A stretch of 64,000 nucleotides of DNA from Cyclobacteriaceae bacterium (GTDB taxonomy: Bacteria > Bacteroidota > Bacteroidia > Cytophagales > Cyclobacteriaceae): NCBI GenBank assembly GCA_028285445.1, contig JANQPQ010000056.1, forward strand, positions 62,001 to 126,000. The letters are read 5' to 3'. The notes beneath the pieces are model-generated. The model was not told where the DNA came from, ran no database searches, and saw only the letters and a list, made by a program, of their open reading frames with translations. Shown piece after piece: positions 62,431-64,000 of the stretch. Within the stretch, counting starts at the first letter, position 1, and every line of letters starts with the position of its first letter. Both the position numbers and the translations under genes were made by a program.

Positions 62431-63564
62431 ATGCAAAGACTTAAAATAACGGCTTGTATACATGTAGCCTTCCTGCTAGTTGGCAGTATTTGCCAGGCCC
62501 AGATTGAACTCTATAAAAACCTGGATGATGGAAACTTCCAAGTAGGCTTCAAAGCCATTGAATTAGAGGGGGTAGAACTTGATGAGCGCAATTTGCGAAT
62601 CTCTGTCTGGTACCCAACTGCAACGACTGCCACCGAGCAACTAAACTTGTCTTCTTACTTTAATAAAGAAGATGAAATAATTGATAATCAAACATTTAAA
62701 GATCTATCTACTACTATCTCCGGCAACGAAGATTCCTTCCCCCAGGACTCCCTGGCATTGATTCTTGAGGCCAAAATGCTGTCCTTTTTAGATGCCCCGA
62801 TGGCAGAAGGCAAGTTTCCGCTTTTATTATGGAGTAGCCGCTATGGCACGGTCGCATATCAAGCCGTTATCTCCGAGTACCTGGCCAGTCATGGGTACGT
62901 GGTGGCTTTTGCTGAGGACAATCCTAACGGACCCTACCCATGGGGAATTCCGGTGGGTACGGAAAGAGAACAGGCACTGAATAAACATGTGGAAGATCTT
63001 GTGCGTGCCATGGAAAAGCTGCACTCGGAAGCAAATGTAAACAGGGACCAGATTGCCCTGCTTTCCTGGAGCTACGCTGGGGAGTCAGCTATACTAACCC
63101 AAATAGCAAGTGAGCATGTGGATGCTGTAGTAGGATTTAGTGCAATAGGTTTTACCACCGGACTATACTTGGGATCAAATCTCGAAACGCTTGCCACACC
63201 CGAAAAGCTAACCGTTCCCTACCTTATGCTTTTTGAGAAAATCGCTCCTAATGGCAATGAAAGGCAAGTTCCGGCTATTTTCAGCGAGATGCATGAGGCA
63301 TCAAGGTATATTCACTTTGAGGAATTGGCACACGGCAGTTTTAATGCATTAGAGGGGATGATACCCGGAGTTTTGAATACGACCAAGGTACACAGCTGGT
63401 CAATTGGTGGTGAAACAGCGAGACTTGGCTACGAATTAGCATGCAAAACAACTCTTGCTTTCCTGGAAAGTCAGTTTAAGCCCGGTAAGGATTCCTTCGA
63501 TAAGCGCATGGAGGCACTTATTGACAACTCACCAATCACCATTAATATGCATTCTCCTAACTAG
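62431..63564 (+). CDS. Secreted alpha/beta hydrolase
   Basis: A 377-residue exported hydrolase of the dienelactone hydrolase/PAF-acetylhydrolase-like group. The signal peptide ends in CQAQ. The oxyanion-side block is FPLLLWSSRYGT, the nucleophile region is IALLSWSYAGESAIL (Ser in S-W-S-Y-A-G rather than classical G-x-S-x-G), and the histidine is in ELAHGSF. The acidic residue is not obvious. The start of the mature part (VGFKAIELEG... RISVWYPT) matches the PAF-acetylhydrolase-like pattern. Its stop abuts the stop of the convergent SulP gene with no gap. Confidence 0.75.
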   Translation: MQRLKITACIHVAFLLVGSICQAQIELYKNLDDGNFQVGFKAIELEGVELDERNLRISVWYPTATTATEQLNLSSYFNKEDEIIDNQTFKDLSTTISGNEDSFPQDSLALILEAKMLSFLDAPMAEGKFPLLLWSSRYGTVAYQAVISEYLASHGYVVAFAEDNPNGPYPWGIPVGTEREQALNKHVEDLVRAMEKLHSEANVNRDQIALLSWSYAGESAILTQIASEHVDAVVGFSAIGFTTGLYLGSNLETLATPEKLTVPYLMLFEKIAPNGNERQVPAIFSEMHEASRYIHFEELAHGSFNALEGMIPGVLNTTKVHSWSIGGETARLGYELACKTTLAFLESQFKPGKDSFDKRMEALIDNSPITINMHSPN

Positions 63565-64000
63565 TTAGGGCTTAAAACGCAGCACACCACTTACCAGGCT
63601 TGGTCTTCCTACCTTGTAATTCTGGTCCAGAATTAACCTGCCTGATTCGCCAGTAGGATGATGCACTTGCTCCACGGTTAGGTTCTCCATTTCCACTTCA
63701 ATGTCTCTTTCATGAGCATTAATTCGAAAATCATCGATTATCTCTAAAACATCCAGGTGGATAGATCTCGTTTTGGAGGCGTCGATAACCACGTGAGCAC
63801 CTTTCGGAATGTTCCTCAACGTATTCATGATGCTTGCTTTATTAAGAAAGCTAACATCCTCGGAGAGTTTAATCTGAATCGGCTTGTCCTTGGCGATAGT
63901 ATCCTCATCAAAATGGTAAGGTGTTTTGTAGTTATTCCAAAGAATGTGGAATATCGCTACCAAAAGCCCAAGACCGATACCAATTAGGAGGTCAGTGAAT
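63565..64000 (-). CDS. SulP-family anion transporter, C-terminal part (cut by window edge)
   Basis: The C-terminal end of a SulP-type inner-membrane anion transporter. The reading frame is open to the last base of the window and continues beyond it; a TTG at 63963 lies in-frame but is not the real start. The visible N-terminal piece is a membrane helix (FTDLLIGIGLGLLVAIFHIL). After it comes a STAS domain: IQIKLSEDVSFLNKASIMNTLRNIPKGAHVVIDASKTRSIHLDVLEIIDDF. Substrates in the family include sulfate, bicarbonate and dicarboxylates; the truncated view does not tell which. Confidence 0.8.
   Translation of the reverse strand, partial: FTDLLIGIGLGLLVAIFHILWNNYKTPYHFDEDTIAKDKPIQIKLSEDVSFLNKASIMNTLRNIPKGAHVVIDASKTRSIHLDVLEIIDDFRINAHERDIEVEMENLTVEQVHHPTGESGRLILDQNYKVGRPSLVSGVLRFKP

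Overview
This window looks like chromosomal DNA from an environmental member of the Bacteroidota, most plausibly a marine or soil Cytophagales bacterium. This is inferred from content: orphan FtsX-type permeases paired with PadR repressors, LytS/LytTR two-component pairs, many short signal peptides ending in a lipobox Cys or in AQ, DUF2911, YwbE and BNR/VPS10-type proteins, and few clear Shine-Dalgarno sequences. I see no tRNA, rRNA, insertion sequence, integrase, prophage or CRISPR array. No gap between genes exceeds about 230 bases, so the window is densely coding and mostly housekeeping or accessory metabolism.

Layout. 1-5.6 kb: an AraC-type membrane regulator, a DUF1761 protein, a SnoaL-like protein, then a tight operon of an M19-type dipeptidase, a secreted single-pass protein, a 30-residue membrane peptide and a sodium:solute symporter. 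5.7-11.4 kb (minus strand): PadR plus a large permease, then three lipoproteins (cyclase, serine beta-lactamase-like hydrolase, subclass B1 metallo-beta-lactamase). 11.6-18 kb: dienelactone hydrolase, acyl-CoA synthetase plus alpha/beta hydrolase, a HExxH lipoprotein, a DksA/TraR protein and small unknowns. 18.2-25.3 kb: a LytS/LytTR pair, then a 1247-residue unsecreted protein coupled to a polymorphic-toxin-like protein with a pretoxin TG domain and an HNH-like C-terminus. 25.3-31.9 kb: a tripartite RND efflux operon whose outer-membrane component is fused to a substrate-binding-protein domain. 32-41.6 kb: S41 peptidase, a zincless Fpg/Nei glycosylase, DinB behind a strong palindrome, and a plus-strand run of BNR-repeat protein, DUF2911, VOC, aminotransferase, YwbE and a small membrane protein. 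41.6-51.7 kb: PadR with three tandem orphan permeases, next to a second LytS/LytTR pair. 51.7-64 kb: a monoheme lipoprotein, a prolyl oligopeptidase, a winged-helix/TM/PD40 sensor, a soluble NAD-type formate dehydrogenase, a secreted hydrolase, and the C-terminus of a SulP transporter cut by the window edge.

The most unusual items are the 20.2-25.3 kb two-gene module, which has no recognisable immunity gene; the lipoprotein operon with both a serine and a zinc beta-lactamase fold; the SBP-TolC fusion; the micro-ORF in front of the symporter; and several operator-like repeats placed directly in front of regulator or SOS-type genes.
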